Below, piece after piece: positions 32,150 to 39,807 of a stretch of 64,000 bases of DNA. The stretch's first letter is position 1. Each line of letters begins with the position of its first letter. The notes below the pieces were generated by a model, which worked only from the letters and a program-made list of their open reading frames with translations, had not been told where the DNA came from and ran no database searches. A program made the position numbers and the translations under genes. The DNA is from Puniceibacterium sp. IMCC21224 (GTDB lineage Bacteria; Pseudomonadota; Alphaproteobacteria; Rhodobacterales; Rhodobacteraceae). Location: positions 2,356,001-2,420,000 of the forward strand of contig NZ_LDPY01000001.1 in the NCBI RefSeq assembly GCF_001038505.1, read 5' to 3'.

Positions 32150-33334
32150 TCAGGTCGCGTCGCGCAGGATATCAGCGCCCGTTAAACGAGCGTGTTCCTG
32201 GAAGGCAAATCGGTCGGTCATGCCTGCAATGTAATCCGCCACCAGCCGCACCAATTCGGTCTCGTCCTCCGCAGTATCGATTTCCCGGTGCCAACGCTGC
32301 GGCAGCAGGTCTCGACGCGACAGGTAGAGCGGAAAAAGCTCGTTAACCACAATTGTCACCCGTTCGCGCTGCACCATCACTGGTGGCGCGCGGTACATGT
32401 GCTCAAACAGAAAGTCGCGGATCTGTCGCAGCTTTGCCCAGAGTGACGTCGAAAAAGCAATCACCGGGCGCCCCAGGTTGCGCACTGCCTGGGCGTCACC
32501 GCAGTTGGCGGCCAAAAGGTTGGCGCGCGAGGTATCAATCACATCGCTGACCATTGCGCCAAACACCCGGCGTAGCGCCTCGTGCCGCCGCCGATAGGGA
32601 TCAAGTCCTGGATAGAGCAAGTCCACCTCGGCGTAGGCCGGACCGATGATCGGTAGCTCGGCAATCCGGTCTTCGGTGAACAAACCAGCGCGCAGACCAT
32701 CGTGCAAATCGTGATTGTTATAGGCAATGTCGTCAGACAACGCGGCAACCTGGGCCTCGGCGCTCGCGTGGGTCGACAGCTCCAGATCGTGGCGTGCGTT
32801 GTATTCGGCCAGCGCATACGGCAGAGCACCGGTGACCGGGCCGTTGTGTTTGGCCAATCCTTCGAGGGTTTCCCATGTCAGATTCAGCCCGTCGAATTCA
32901 GCATAGTGCCGCTCAAGAGACGTGACGATGCGCAGTGCCTGAGCGTTGTGATCAAACCCGCCATAAGGTTTCATCAGCGCGTCCAGCGCGTCCTCACCGG
33001 TATGACCAAATGGGGTGTGACCCAGGTCATGCGCTAGGGCCACCGCTTCGGTCAGGTCAGTGTTGAGGCCAAGTGCGCCAGCGATCGTGCGCGCCACCTG
33101 CGCGACTTCAATCGAATGAGTCAGTCTGGTGCGGTAAAAATCGCCCTCGTGTTCGACAAACACCTGGGTCTTGTGTTTCAGGCGCCGAAAGGCCGAGGAA
33201 TGGATGATCCGGTCACGGTCGCGCTGAAAGGGCGAGCGAAAGGCGCTCTCGTCCTCTGAGACCAGCCGCCCCCGAAGGTCGGCGGCGTCGCAGGCCGCTG
33301 CGCTGCGTTGCGTCGGCTGAAAACTTGCGTGCAT
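32150..33334 (-). CDS. dGTP triphosphohydrolase-like HD-domain protein
   Basis: 394 residues from the ATG at 33334; in-frame starts at 33370 and 33433 overlap the divergent erpA-like gene. The family pattern FQRDRDRIIHSSAFRRLKHKTQVF precedes the HD-domain metal sites: THSIEVAQVARTIA and HDLGHTPFGHTGE, with a later SDDIAYNNHDLHD. Members cleave dNTP to nucleoside and triphosphate and are annotated as dGTPase-like; the true nucleotide preference is not predictable. Confidence 0.92.
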   Translation of the reverse strand: MHASFQPTQRSAAACDAADLRGRLVSEDESAFRSPFQRDRDRIIHSSAFRRLKHKTQVFVEHEGDFYRTRLTHSIEVAQVARTIAGALGLNTDLTEAVALAHDLGHTPFGHTGEDALDALMKPYGGFDHNAQALRIVTSLERHYAEFDGLNLTWETLEGLAKHNGPVTGALPYALAEYNARHDLELSTHASAEAQVAALSDDIAYNNHDLHDGLRAGLFTEDRIAELPIIGPAYAEVDLLYPGLDPYRRRHEALRRVFGAMVSDVIDTSRANLLAANCGDAQAVRNLGRPVIAFSTSLWAKLRQIRDFLFEHMYRAPPVMVQRERVTIVVNELFPLYLSRRDLLPQRWHREIDTAEDETELVRLVADYIAGMTDRFAFQEHARLTGADILRDAT

Positions 33335-33410
33335 CTGGTCCCGTCCTTGTCGCCCGGCCCGTGCCTGCATATATTGCCCCTGTAGGAAAAGATAAACCCG
33401 TGAGGATGCC

Positions 33411-33734
33411 ATGCAAATTCCGCCCCGAGTCACCCCCCGTGCCTTTACCCGGCTGGCCGAGATCGGCGCCGGTGATCAGGGCCAGGCGCTGCGCGTCGCA
33501 GTCGAAGGCGGCGGCTGTTCTGGTTTTCAATACGACATCACGCTCGGCGCACCGGAAGACGGCGATCTGGTGCTCGAAGGTCAGGGCCAGAAGGTTGTTG
33601 TCGATTCGGTATCGCTGCCGTTCCTGTCCGATGCCGTGATCGACTTTAGCGACGAGCTGATCGGCGCGCGGTTCGTGATCGAAAACCCGAATGCCACATC
33701 GTCCTGCGGCTGCGGTACATCGTTTTCGATGTAA
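33411..33734 (+). CDS. erpA: A-type iron-sulfur carrier (ErpA/IscA family)
   Basis: 107 residues. The three ligand Cys are present: VEGGGCSGFQYDI and, at the C-terminus, SSCGCGTSFS. A-type carriers deliver Fe-S clusters to target enzymes. GGATG near the ATG serves as a weak ribosome site. It is divergent from the dGTPase-like gene and followed by a strong hairpin. ErpA versus IscA cannot be decided firmly. Confidence 0.88.
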   Translation: MQIPPRVTPRAFTRLAEIGAGDQGQALRVAVEGGGCSGFQYDITLGAPEDGDLVLEGQGQKVVVDSVSLPFLSDAVIDFSDELIGARFVIENPNATSSCGCGTSFSM

Positions 33735-33750
33735 GGGAATGTTCGGTGTG

Positions 33751-33784
33751 GCTTGCCGGGTATATCTAGCGATACCCGGCAAGC
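33751..33784. terminator. Perfect 13-bp hairpin without T run
   Basis: GCTTGCCGGGTAT at 33751-33763 pairs perfectly with 33772-33784 around an 8-base loop, 16 bp past the erpA stop. Neither strand has a T tract, so it may act as an mRNA 3' end stabiliser or a Rho-assisted terminator. Confidence 0.5.
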
Positions 33785-33899
33785 GGCTTGATCTGTGCGC
33801 AACCAGGATCTGCTAGCGCAGAGAAGTGCGTATTTAGAAAGAGAAGAAGTTCGGCAGGTCGGCCGACACTGATGTCCGGTCGCCCTGCTGTCGCGTCGG

Positions 33900-34817
33900 T
33901 CAGACCGCGAGAGACTCGCGACGGCGTGGGACAAGTTCGTCCGCGATCAGCCAGAGGCCAGAGGCAATCACCAGCGCGACACCTATCATCGTGCCCGATC
34001 CCGGCACCTCACCAAATGCCACGAACCCGATTGCCACCATCCAGACGAACTGAAGATTCATCAGTGGTGTTGCCACATAGGCCGGCAACAGGCGGAGGGC
34101 CACGACCACAACCCAACGGGCAAAGAACAGGAACGTCGCATAGGCTGCGATCCAGCCCAGATCGGCCAGCGCCATCGGCTGCCAGACAAACGGAAGCGCC
34201 ACGCCCATCACCACGAGAATCGCCAGGTTGGGGTAAAAAACCTGCGCCAGCGCGTTGGTTTCGACCCGACCGATATAGCGCGACGCCACCATAGATCCGG
34301 TTCCGGTCAGAGCCGCCAGAAGCGCCCAGAAATGTCCGGGCTGCAAACCCGACAGGCCCCCCGGCATCAGACAAATCACCCCCAGAGTCCCAAGTCCAAG
34401 CGCGGCCCAGGCCTGCGGACGGATCGGTTCGTCCAGAACCGGACCGCTGAGAAGTGCAGCGATCACCGGCATCAAGCCAATAAACAGAAAGACATCCGCG
34501 AACGGCAGCAGCCGAAAGGCCTGAAAAAAGCCGACGCAGGCCAGCACTGTCAGCAGCGAGCGCACGGCCATCGCACGTGGGCACCGGGTGGTGAGCCGCC
34601 CCGCCCCGGTCACGCCGTCTGCCCCCCCCGGCAGTCCGAACGGCGTCCGGCTGACTCCATAGGCCAGCGCCAGCACGATCCCGGCCGAGAGACAGAAAAG
34701 CTGCGGTGCTGCAAAGCTGCCAGAGATATGTTTGGTGATCCCGTCAGCGGCGGAAATCATCAGCGTGTAGAGCGCCACCAGCACGGCGCCCATGACAGCG
34801 GGACGTAAGCCACTCAC
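33900..34817 (-). CDS. EamA-family (DMT superfamily) transporter
   Basis: 305 residues with ten predicted membrane helices in two EamA repeats; the first half has PFADVFLFIGLMPVIAALLSG and the second AYVATPLMNLQFVWMVAIGF. DMT proteins of this kind usually export small metabolites or amino acids. The GTG start at 34817 overlaps the TGA of the preceding 368-residue protein (GTGA), so the two are translationally coupled, which places this transporter in the repeat-peptide operon and makes it a candidate exporter. EamA proteins are not known peptide exporters, so a substrate link is inference. Confidence 0.85.
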   Translation of the reverse strand: MSGLRPAVMGAVLVALYTLMISAADGITKHISGSFAAPQLFCLSAGIVLALAYGVSRTPFGLPGGADGVTGAGRLTTRCPRAMAVRSLLTVLACVGFFQAFRLLPFADVFLFIGLMPVIAALLSGPVLDEPIRPQAWAALGLGTLGVICLMPGGLSGLQPGHFWALLAALTGTGSMVASRYIGRVETNALAQVFYPNLAILVVMGVALPFVWQPMALADLGWIAAYATFLFFARWVVVVALRLLPAYVATPLMNLQFVWMVAIGFVAFGEVPGSGTMIGVALVIASGLWLIADELVPRRRESLAV

Positions 34818-35920
34818 GCGCTTTGTTCCATCATGCTGCCGTGACGCAGCGAATCCAGACGCGGGGCGTCCGGGCGGGCGAAGCCGTGAAAGAACGCCTC
34901 AAAATGGTCCGACTTCTCGGCTGAGGCCAGAACATCTAACGCGCCAGGCGACAGGTTGTCCGCGATCCGGTCCCGCATGTGCAGCCAGTCACCAGAGCGC
35001 GCGCCATCCATACTGAACATGAATTCGGACATTTCGCGCAGTGGCGCACTGTCCTGTGTGGCGCGATCAAAGCGCATCCGTCCGGACAGGATTGTCCCTG
35101 AAAAGATCGGAGCACCAGTGGTGGCCTGATGCCAATTGCACACCAGATAATCGTGGTAGGCGTCGTGAATGTCGATATCGGGATCACCGGTCACGGTGAA
35201 ACCATAGGTTTCGCGCGCCAGCCAATCCGACCAGAGCGGTGGTGGAACCTCTCCCGCGTAGATCAGTGCCACACAAATTTCGGCCAGCAGATCGGCATTC
35301 TGATCGAGATAGGCCAGCAGGCCGGAGAAATGCAGCGAAGTCACCGCCGATGCATCTAGCTGCGGATCGAACCGGCCATATTCGCTGAGATAGAATACCG
35401 CGTGCGTCAGTTCATATGCCGCCTTTTTGTTCGGCAATGCAAAGGTTTGCGAGCGGCTAATAAAGCTTCTCATCCGCCCCTCGAGCCCGGCATCAGTCGG
35501 CAGGGGGTCACGACCCCGACGGGTCATCAGGCGGCGGGCTTCCATCCGTTGCAGGTCGGACATTTCCGCATGAGCCAGATCCTGAGACACCGCCCAGTCG
35601 ACCAGCTGCTCGGCTTTGTTGCCCTTCATCCCCAAGGCTTCGAGATCGAGCGTGATCGACAGCAAGAAGCGATAGTATTGCGGAAAGAAGCTCATTCGCT
35701 GTTCCACGGTGTCGTAGAAGGCCTGATGCGACGCCAGAGCGCCATCCGGCAATTCGGTGCCGGTGCTTTCAAGGACGTTCAGGATCTCGGCGTTTTCCTT
35801 GAGCCAGAATACATCGTCGCCGGTGCGGCGCTCGGCCGCAAAGCTGTGCAGAAGCGCGCCAAAGCGCGCCTCTTGCCGCTGGACCCGGGACGGAACACGC
35901 AGTTGGATGACATTACTCAT
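34814..35920 (-). CDS. Uncharacterised protein with His motifs, middle gene of the repeat-peptide operon
   Basis: 368 residues from the ATG at 35920, preferred over one two codons upstream because the AGGGAG element is then 7-8 bases away. No signal peptide or membrane helix; it appears largely helical. Two notable motifs are YELTHAVFYLSEYG at about 169-182 and HDAYHDYLVCNWH at about 252-264, the latter spacing His residues (H-x3-H-x7-H) in a way that could bind metal. I recall roseobacter relatives filed as a domain of unknown function (DUF6902), but cannot verify this. It lies between the repeat peptide and an EamA transporter, so a modifying or maturation role is possible. No function should be assigned. 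Confidence 0.75.
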   Translation of the reverse strand: MSNVIQLRVPSRVQRQEARFGALLHSFAAERRTGDDVFWLKENAEILNVLESTGTELPDGALASHQAFYDTVEQRMSFFPQYYRFLLSITLDLEALGMKGNKAEQLVDWAVSQDLAHAEMSDLQRMEARRLMTRRGRDPLPTDAGLEGRMRSFISRSQTFALPNKKAAYELTHAVFYLSEYGRFDPQLDASAVTSLHFSGLLAYLDQNADLLAEICVALIYAGEVPPPLWSDWLARETYGFTVTGDPDIDIHDAYHDYLVCNWHQATTGAPIFSGTILSGRMRFDRATQDSAPLREMSEFMFSMDGARSGDWLHMRDRIADNLSPGALDVLASAEKSDHFEAFFHGFARPDAPRLDSLRHGSMMEQSA

Positions 35921-35944
35921 GGTCATTCTCCCTTTGGGTTTCGT

Positions 35945-35967
35945 GGGAGGGGCTGTTGCCCCGTCCC
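35945..35967 (-). promoter_or_regulatory. Hairpin between repeat-peptide gene and the next gene
   Basis: GGGGC (35949-35953), TGTT loop and GCCCC, extended by GGGA/TCCC with one bulged base, makes a 9-bp stem in the 61-bp gap. There is no T run, so it would attenuate or protect the first cistron rather than end all transcription. Confidence 0.5.
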
Positions 35968-35981
35968 GATCCGTTCAAAGC

Positions 35982-36521
35982 TCAGGAGCCCGAAGTGAAG
36001 AGCGCGCAGCCGTCGCCAGCAGCGGTCATTGTGGTCTTCGGTGCGGAGCCCGAGGTGAACATCTCAACCGCGTCGCCGGTGGTTGCCTTGGTGCCAGCCG
36101 GTGCGGAGCCCGAAGTGAACATCTCAACCGCGTCGCCGGTGGTTGCCTTGGTGCCAGCCGGTGCGGAGCCCGAGGTGAACATCTCAACCGCGTCGCCGGT
36201 GGTTGCCTTGGTTCCAGCCGGTGCGGAGCCCGAAGTGAACATCTCAACCGCGTCGCCGGTGGTTGCCTTGGTGCCAGCCGGTGCGGAGCCCGAGGTGAAC
36301 ATCTCAACCGCGTCGCCGGTGGTTGCCTTGGTGCCAGCCGGTGCGGAGCCCGAGGTGAACATTTCGACCGCGTCGCCCATCAGCGCATTGCCGAGGGTCT
36401 GGGGCGAAGAGCCGGAAGTGAAGAGCGAGCAGCCGTCACCACCGTGAAGATCGGTTGTCATGCGTCCTTTCGTCACATGAGAAGAAACGTTCGAAAAAAC
36501 TGTTTTGCGTTGAGCGGTCAT
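35982..36521 (-). CDS. Tandem-repeat FTSGS peptide (possible multi-core precursor)
   Basis: 179 residues from the ATG at 36521 (GGAG 8 bases upstream). A second ATG at 36461, with AAGGA 5 bases upstream, would give 159 residues; both are plausible. Residues 1-30 form a leader-like N-terminus. Then come eight FTSGS motifs, at 34-38, 55-59 and every 20 residues to 175-179. Six lie in GDAVEMFTSGSAP units, five of which continue AGTKATT; the first and last are GDGC(S/A)LFTSGS, each with one Cys. The protein ends exactly on FTSGS. No signal peptide or membrane helix. I recall FTSGS-type proteins in roseobacters as a domain of unknown function, not verified. It opens an operon with an uncharacterised protein and a transporter, so a modified-peptide precursor is one reading; a structural or adhesive repeat protein is another. 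Confidence 0.75.
   Translation of the reverse strand: MTAQRKTVFSNVSSHVTKGRMTTDLHGGDGCSLFTSGSSPQTLGNALMGDAVEMFTSGSAPAGTKATTGDAVEMFTSGSAPAGTKATTGDAVEMFTSGSAPAGTKATTGDAVEMFTSGSAPAGTKATTGDAVEMFTSGSAPAGTKATTGDAVEMFTSGSAPKTTMTAAGDGCALFTSGS
36041..36375. repeat. 60-bp tandem repeat inside the FTSGS gene
   Basis: Exact 60-bp period with five complete copies (36061-36360) and partial copies on each side. Copies differ only at a few positions, mainly CGAGG versus CGAAG and one G-to-T at 36213. The alternation GAG, GAA, GAG, GAA, GAG, GAG across units suggests duplication in blocks of two. There are no spacers, so it is not a CRISPR array. Confidence 0.95.
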
Positions 36522-36603
36522 TGTCGTCTCCAGGGTTAAATTCCACTCCCTGACGCTTGCACGTGTTAATTGTTTCTCAAAATGTTTTTCTCTTAATGCG
36601 TGT

Positions 36604-36700
36604 TTATCCAAATACTTATCCACGTGAGTTCACGCGTACAGTTATATGGTGGAGGTTTGCTTCGTTAAGTTATCCACAGGCAAAAGAAAATTTATCCCAA
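36604..36700 (+). promoter_or_regulatory. Cluster of DnaA-box-like sequences
   Basis: One exact TTATCCACA (36670-36678), one TTATCCACG (36616-36624) and two weaker versions (TTATCCAAA at 36604, TTATCCCAA at 36692), all on the plus strand, in a locally A+T-rich gap of 367 bp between the repeat-peptide gene and xthA. No gene is supported in this gap. Two CACGTG palindromes (36560 and 36621) are also present. Confidence 0.4.
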
Positions 36701-36888
36701 GGCGGTAAACCGCTGGGTTCCTGACGAATCACTTACTCTTGCAGTCGACCCACGCGTCACGCAAAGGTGGAATCAGTTCGGTCTCTGACACAGAGTGTAT
36801 CACACCTGACACAGATTTAGACAGTCTTGACGCTTGTTCGCGTCGGGCATTTGGGCAATAGATCAGCCACATCACGAGGGGAACGCAC

Positions 36889-37671
36889 ATGCGGATTGCC
36901 AGCTTCAACATCAACGGAATCAAGGCACGGGTCGGCGCACTGACCGACTGGCTCGATGAGTCACAGCCTGACGTCGTGCTGTTGCAGGAAATCAAGTCGG
37001 TCGACGACGGGTTTCCGTCCGAGTTGTTCGAAGATCGCGGCTACAACGTTGCCACTCATGGTCAAAAAGGTTTCAACGGCGTGGCGATCCTGTCCAAGCT
37101 GCCGCTCGAGGATGTGACCCGCGGCCTGCCCGGCGACGACAGCGACGAACAGGCCCGCTGGATCGAAGCGACTGTGGTCGGCGATCATTCGGCGGTTCGG
37201 CTCTGTGGGTTGTATTTGCCGAACGGCAATCCGGTGCCGGGGCCAAAATATGACTATAAACTGGCGTGGATGCAGCGGCTTGAAGCCCGCGCAAAGGCAT
37301 TACTGGAGGCAGAGATGCCCGCGCTGATGGCTGGCGATTATAACGTCATCCCCCAGCCAGAGGACGCGGCCAAGCCCGAGTCCTGGACCGAGGACGCGCT
37401 ATACCTGCCGCAGACGCGGGCGGCGTTCCGGCGGATCCTGAACCTTGGCTTTACCGAGGCATTTCGCGCGCGGACCAACGGTCCGGGGCATTATTCGTTT
37501 TGGGATTACCAGGCCGGAGCCTGGAACCGGAACAACGGAATCCGCATCGACCACTTCCTGCTCAGCCCCGCCTGCGCTGACATGATGACTGATTGTCAGA
37601 TCGACCGCGACGTTCGGGGGCGCGAAAAACCGTCGGACCATGTGCCGGTCTGGGTCGAGCTGGTCGCCTAG
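36889..37671 (+). CDS. xthA: Exodeoxyribonuclease III
   Basis: 260 residues. Endonuclease/exonuclease/phosphatase fold with the family order: ASFNINGIKAR at the start, VVLLQEIK with the metal-binding Glu, the GDYNVIPQPED centre, and the C-terminal SDHVPVW with the catalytic Asp-His. It cuts at abasic sites and trims 3' blocks in base-excision repair. GAGGGGAACGCAC precedes the ATG. Monocistronic as far as I can see. Confidence 0.95.
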   Translation: MRIASFNINGIKARVGALTDWLDESQPDVVLLQEIKSVDDGFPSELFEDRGYNVATHGQKGFNGVAILSKLPLEDVTRGLPGDDSDEQARWIEATVVGDHSAVRLCGLYLPNGNPVPGPKYDYKLAWMQRLEARAKALLEAEMPALMAGDYNVIPQPEDAAKPESWTEDALYLPQTRAAFRRILNLGFTEAFRARTNGPGHYSFWDYQAGAWNRNNGIRIDHFLLSPACADMMTDCQIDRDVRGREKPSDHVPVWVELVA

Positions 37672-37847
37672 CTGTATCGGGGCTGCGCACTGTGACTGTG
37701 TTACAGTCTGGCAGCGAACCGCAGGCGACGTCTCTGACGCCGGTTTTTTCCGCATCGGCATCGCAGCTGGGCGCACATATGTGCCCGGACTTGCGCCCGG
37801 AGGCGGGCCGTCCTACATCTGTGGAACACCAGTAAAGGGAGCCGACA

Positions 37848-38090
37848 ATGGCGATGCAGGCCAACGAAATCGAGGATTTGATCCGGGCTGAATTTCCGCA
37901 GGCGCGGATTACGATCACCGACCTCGCCGGCGATGGCAACCATTACGCGGCCGAAGTGATCGACGATTCATTTCGCGGCAAAAACCGGGTACAGCAACAG
38001 CGCGCGGTCTATGCCGCACTCAAGGGCAAGATGGACGGAGCGGCAGGTGAATTGCATGCGCTGGCGCTGACCACCAAAGTGCCGGAATGA
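37848..38090 (+). CDS. BolA-family protein
   Basis: 80 residues. GDGNHYAAEVIDDSFRGKNRVQQQRAVYAAL is the BolA helix-turn-helix-like core with the His used for cluster binding. AAGGGAG lies 8 bases before the ATG. BolA proteins pair with monothiol glutaredoxins to sense or deliver Fe-S clusters, and such a glutaredoxin gene starts 100 bp downstream, so the two probably work together. Confidence 0.92.
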   Translation: MAMQANEIEDLIRAEFPQARITITDLAGDGNHYAAEVIDDSFRGKNRVQQQRAVYAALKGKMDGAAGELHALALTTKVPE

Positions 38091-38190
38091 TCGGAGACAT
38101 CTGCGCCGAGGCGGTTCAGGGCGCAGGTGCATGGATAGAAGATTGGTGTCGGGCGTGTTGAGCGGCGGCACAACGGAAAAGGATAGACAG

Positions 38191-38553
38191 ATGAGCGACG
38201 CAAAGACCCGGATTGGCGATACGGTCAAATCCAACGATGTGGTGCTGTTCATGAAAGGCACCAAAAGCATGCCGCAATGCGGTTTTTCCAGCCGCGTGGC
38301 CGGTGTTCTGAACTACATGGGCGTGGAATTTGCCGATGTGAACGTGCTTGAGGATGCAGACATCCGCCAAGGCATCAAGGATTACTCGGACTGGCCGACG
38401 ATCCCGCAGCTTTATGTCAAAGGCGAATTCGTCGGTGGTTGTGACATCATCACCGAGATGACCCTGTCGGGGGAACTCGATCAGCTGTTCACCACCAATG
38501 GCGTAACCTTTGACAAGGACGCCGCTGACAAGATCCGCGAAGCCAACGGCTGA
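38191..38553 (+). CDS. grxD: Monothiol glutaredoxin Grx4/GrxD
   Basis: 120 residues from the ATG at 38191; the frame opens 20 codons earlier without a ribosome site. The CGFS active site appears in KSMPQCGFSSRVAG, and the glutathione-binding segments WPTIPQLYVKGEFVGGCDI follow. Monothiol glutaredoxins carry a glutathione-ligated [2Fe-2S] cluster, typically with BolA, which is encoded just upstream. A strong terminator follows. Confidence 0.95.
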   Translation: MSDAKTRIGDTVKSNDVVLFMKGTKSMPQCGFSSRVAGVLNYMGVEFADVNVLEDADIRQGIKDYSDWPTIPQLYVKGEFVGGCDIITEMTLSGELDQLFTTNGVTFDKDAADKIREANG

Positions 38554-38581
38554 GGCAATGCCCTGACACCAGAAACCACGA

Positions 38582-38607
38582 ACGCCGCCCGACCGGGGCG
38601 GCGTTTT
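38582..38607 (+). terminator. Rho-independent terminator after grxD
   Basis: ACGCCGCCC pairs with GGGCGGCGT around a five-base loop, followed by TTTT at 38604-38607. Confidence 0.8.
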
Positions 38608-38677
38608 GCGTTCCAGTGGCAGGCCCTTTTCTATTGGCCCTGCGTGGCGCGAGAGAACCTCCGGACCACCCCGAATG

Positions 38678-39073
38678 TCAGAGAGCGGACTTTTGTTCCA
38701 TCTCGTCGGCCAGGGATTCCACACGCGCGGCAATCTCAGCCAGGGTATCAGTCACCTTCGCCGGGATCACCGGCACCTCGACCCGTTCGGGCGCAGGCGC
38801 AGGCGTGGCGCGCAGCGTCTGCAGTTCGCCAAGATATCCGGCGGCGCGATCTTCGCTTTCGCGCAACTTGTCCTCGAGTCCGGCAGTCTTGTCCGCCAGC
38901 ATCAGCCCCGCCATCAACAGCATCCGCGTTTCGGGCACCCGCCCGATCTGATCAACCAGCACCGAGGCTTCGGCATCAAGCATCGCGGCAGCGGCAAGAA
39001 GGTACTGCTCTTCTCCGACCTGGCAGGCAACCTCGAAAGTGCGGGTGCCGATGGTGATCTGAACTTCGGGCAT
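38678..39073 (-). CDS. zapA: Cell division protein ZapA
   Basis: 131 residues. N-terminal ZapA head VQITIGTRTFEVACQVGEEQYL and the helix LVDQIGRVPETRMLLMAGLMLADK, followed by a coiled-coil tail. ZapA cross-links FtsZ protofilaments at the septum. Its ATG overlaps the preceding gene's TGA (TGATG), whose final codons contain the GAGGAGGA ribosome site. Convergent with grxD. Confidence 0.92.
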   Translation of the reverse strand: MPEVQITIGTRTFEVACQVGEEQYLLAAAAMLDAEASVLVDQIGRVPETRMLLMAGLMLADKTAGLEDKLRESEDRAAGYLGELQTLRATPAPAPERVEVPVIPAKVTDTLAEIAARVESLADEMEQKSAL

Positions 39074-39603
39074 CAGATATCCTCCTCTGAGGGGGCATAG
39101 CCGGTGGCGGCGGTCAGCAGTGGCTCCATTGCCTGAAGCACCGCGCGGTTTTCCGCCACATCGGCCGCCTGAGCGGCGCGCAGCCCCTCTAACTCGGCCA
39201 GCATCGCCTTGTTGATCAGATGCGGTTCGCCCACGTTCTCTTCTAGAGCGGCGCGCATTTCCTGGTTGGTATCGCGCAGCATGTCATTGGCACGGCGCAA
39301 CCGCTGAAGCTCAGTGTCGATCCGGTTCAGCGCCTCGCGCTGCGATCCGACCTGTTCGTGCAGCTCGGCGACAGTGTTTTCCTGCTTCTCGCGGATCGCC
39401 CGCACCCGCTCTTCGAGCTGGGCATTGGCCAGCCGCTCTTCTTGCAGCGCATCGCGCAGCGCGGCCATCTCCTCAGGATCTGCCTGTGGGGCGACCTCTG
39501 GCTCGGGTGTCGGGACCGGAGCGGGATCCAGCGTCTCCACACCATACGCGATGCGGTCAAGCGCTGCGGTGATGCGCCGTTCCAATTCGTCAATCTGGGT
39601 CAT
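39073..39603 (-). CDS. Coiled-coil protein upstream of zapA
   Basis: 176 residues from the ATG at 39603 with AAAGGG 7 bases upstream. Residues 45-135 form a long heptad-rich coiled coil (LRDALQEERLANAQLEERVR and onward); there is no signal peptide or membrane helix. It is translationally coupled to zapA, so a role as a FtsZ-ring-associated partner similar to ZapB is likely by position. I do not recognise a named family with confidence. Confidence 0.82.
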   Translation of the reverse strand: MTQIDELERRITAALDRIAYGVETLDPAPVPTPEPEVAPQADPEEMAALRDALQEERLANAQLEERVRAIREKQENTVAELHEQVGSQREALNRIDTELQRLRRANDMLRDTNQEMRAALEENVGEPHLINKAMLAELEGLRAAQAADVAENRAVLQAMEPLLTAATGYAPSEEDI

Positions 39604-39807
39604 GTTTTGCCCTTTGCACTGCCTTCGGAGCCTATAGCGCGGCATTCCTTGCGAATCGCCGCCGCTCCGTTGCCATCAATTCTAGCAACGCTGAATGGAA
39701 AATGCGCCCCCCTTATGTGTCAAGACCTTATGGGCCGTGCTTGAACTTCGCCGCCACGCTGCTATTGGAGGGGCCGACATACCCCCTTTGCACAAGGATT
39801 GCCGCCC

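Noticed and set aside
36041..36375. Possible CRISPR array
   Set aside because: The 60-bp units are contiguous with no unique spacers and code for a protein; no cas genes are present.
35757..36539. Open plus-strand frames across the FTSGS gene, with PEVNISTASPVVALVPAG repeats
   Set aside because: They are the antisense reading of a 60-bp repeat whose period is a multiple of three, so openness follows from the minus-strand gene. No ribosome site or family match supports them.
36604..36700. Chromosomal origin at the DnaA-like boxes
   Set aside because: No dnaA, dnaN, hemE, gidA or parAB nearby and only one exact box; a regulatory or titration site is the most that can be said.
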